A model generated the notes under the pieces. That model was not told the DNA's origin, ran no database searches, and saw nothing but the letters and a program-made list of their open reading frames with translations. From Lacihabitans sp. CS3-21 (GTDB lineage Bacteria; Bacteroidota; Bacteroidia; Cytophagales; Spirosomataceae), in assembly GCF_024343675.1 (NCBI RefSeq), contig NZ_RJUD01000098.1, forward strand, positions 103,823-167,822: a stretch of DNA of 64,000 nt. The letters are read 5' to 3'. A program made the translations under genes and the position numbers. This document shows, in pieces, positions 63,697 to 64,000 of the stretch. Positions within the stretch are counted from its first letter, which is position 1, and each line of letters opens with the position of its first letter.

Positions 63697-64000
63697 ATCG
63701 TCTTCTGAATTTCTTCTTCCGATAGGATTGCGGGTTTGCCACCACAAAACACTTTAATGGACTACCGGGAAGACTGTGATAAATAGGAATAAAAGCCCCT
63801 GCGTAAACCGAAACACCGCGAGGATTGAAGGTATTCAACCAACCCGTAATATTATCTGAGCCAAAATAAAATCCATAATACCGGAAAGCGGCTCCAATAT
63901 TCAAGTTCTTATAATTGTTTTCAATACCAATAGGAACTGCTATTTCTAAGCTTTTTTTCTCGTATCGTGGTGTTATGGATACTCCGGAATAATTGATAAC
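63695..64000 (-). CDS. Outer-membrane protein, DUF5723/PorP-like (partial, N-terminus beyond right edge)
   Basis: The minus strand is open from the window edge to TAA at 63695, giving the last 101 residues: alternating strands, GSDNITGWLNTF, GVSVYAGAFIPI, and a basic tail KKKFRRR. The Gly-Ser-Asp-Asn motif and the end of the barrel resemble DUF5723/PorP-type proteins of Bacteroidota. The start lies outside the window. Confidence 0.7.
   Translation of the reverse strand, partial: VINYSGVSITPRYEKKSLEIAVPIGIENNYKNLNIGAAFRYYGFYFGSDNITGWLNTFNPRGVSVYAGAFIPIYHSLPGSPLKCFVVANPQSYRKKKFRRR

Overview
The window reads as a chromosomal segment of a low-GC Bacteroidota bacterium, most likely of the Cytophagales/Spirosomataceae type. 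Indicators are Bacteroidota-style promoters (TTTG about 19-21 nt upstream of TAnnTTTG), few Shine-Dalgarno sequences, a short primary sigma factor, a PorW/SprE-like type IX secretion lipoprotein, a BatE-like protein, an HU-CCDC81/SPOR protein, DUF4403 and DUF5683 proteins, and a carboxypeptidase-regulatory-domain TonB receptor. The genus cannot be named from the sequence alone.

Region 1 (1 to about 17,000) is accessory DNA. It starts with an ArsR-type regulator cut by the window edge and a redoxin gene remnant truncated at an IS21-like end. A scarred stretch follows, in which the 3' end of a type I restriction gene (hsdR), its downstream flank and IS21-like ends occur in several decayed copies (about 970, 1905, 4810 and 10,565, besides the main fragment at 5404-6837). 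Between the copies lie cargo modules: a TonB receptor (2309-4720), a type II restriction-modification pair (6864-8752), and a two-gene module of an RNase H-fold protein plus a Ser/Thr kinase (9038-10508). Next comes a small integrated replicon: a repeat array, a ribbon-helix-helix protein with a membrane segment, an HUH replication protein, an AlpA-like protein, an unknown 300-residue protein and a tyrosine integrase. It ends at 16980-17000 in what looks like a tRNA-Ser 3' end, followed by an orphaned tRNA terminator. A decayed array of the same design at 1345-1535 suggests more than one such element has been here.

Region 2 (about 17,200 to 33,700) is core: rsmI-fabG, a VWA protein, an alpha-oxoamine synthase, a DUF4403 protein, RNase P RNA, the rpsP-rimM-trmD operon, gyrA, a TPR protein, an XRE regulator with a well-formed palindromic operator/promoter, dapD and gap.

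Region 3 (33,700 to 52,900) holds mostly minus-strand operons. A tight six-gene unit runs 42329 to 33710: a giant TPR protein, an outer-membrane barrel, an HU/SPOR protein, a TonB-like protein, folC and trmB. After an M61 peptidase come rpsO, pnp, rpoD, a divergent parA, parB, a DUF5683 protein and dapB, and also an LptF/G-type permease and a START-like protein.

Region 4 (52,900 to 64,000) has tRNA-Met, a minus-strand unit (rlmD, MBL hydrolase, patatin, porW-like lipoprotein, 37-residue membrane peptide, sodium:solute symporter, response regulator, histidine kinase), two identical tRNA-Lys genes, a BatE-like protein, tRNA-Leu, and an outer-membrane protein cut by the right edge.

Candidates for something undescribed are the kinase/RNase H-fold pair in the restriction island, the repeated hsdR-tail/IS21 junction that frames the cargo, the paired repeat arrays beside a shared TGTCCGACAA palindrome, the membrane-anchored ribbon-helix-helix protein, and two unlisted mini-proteins (45 and 37 residues). 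No CRISPR array was seen.
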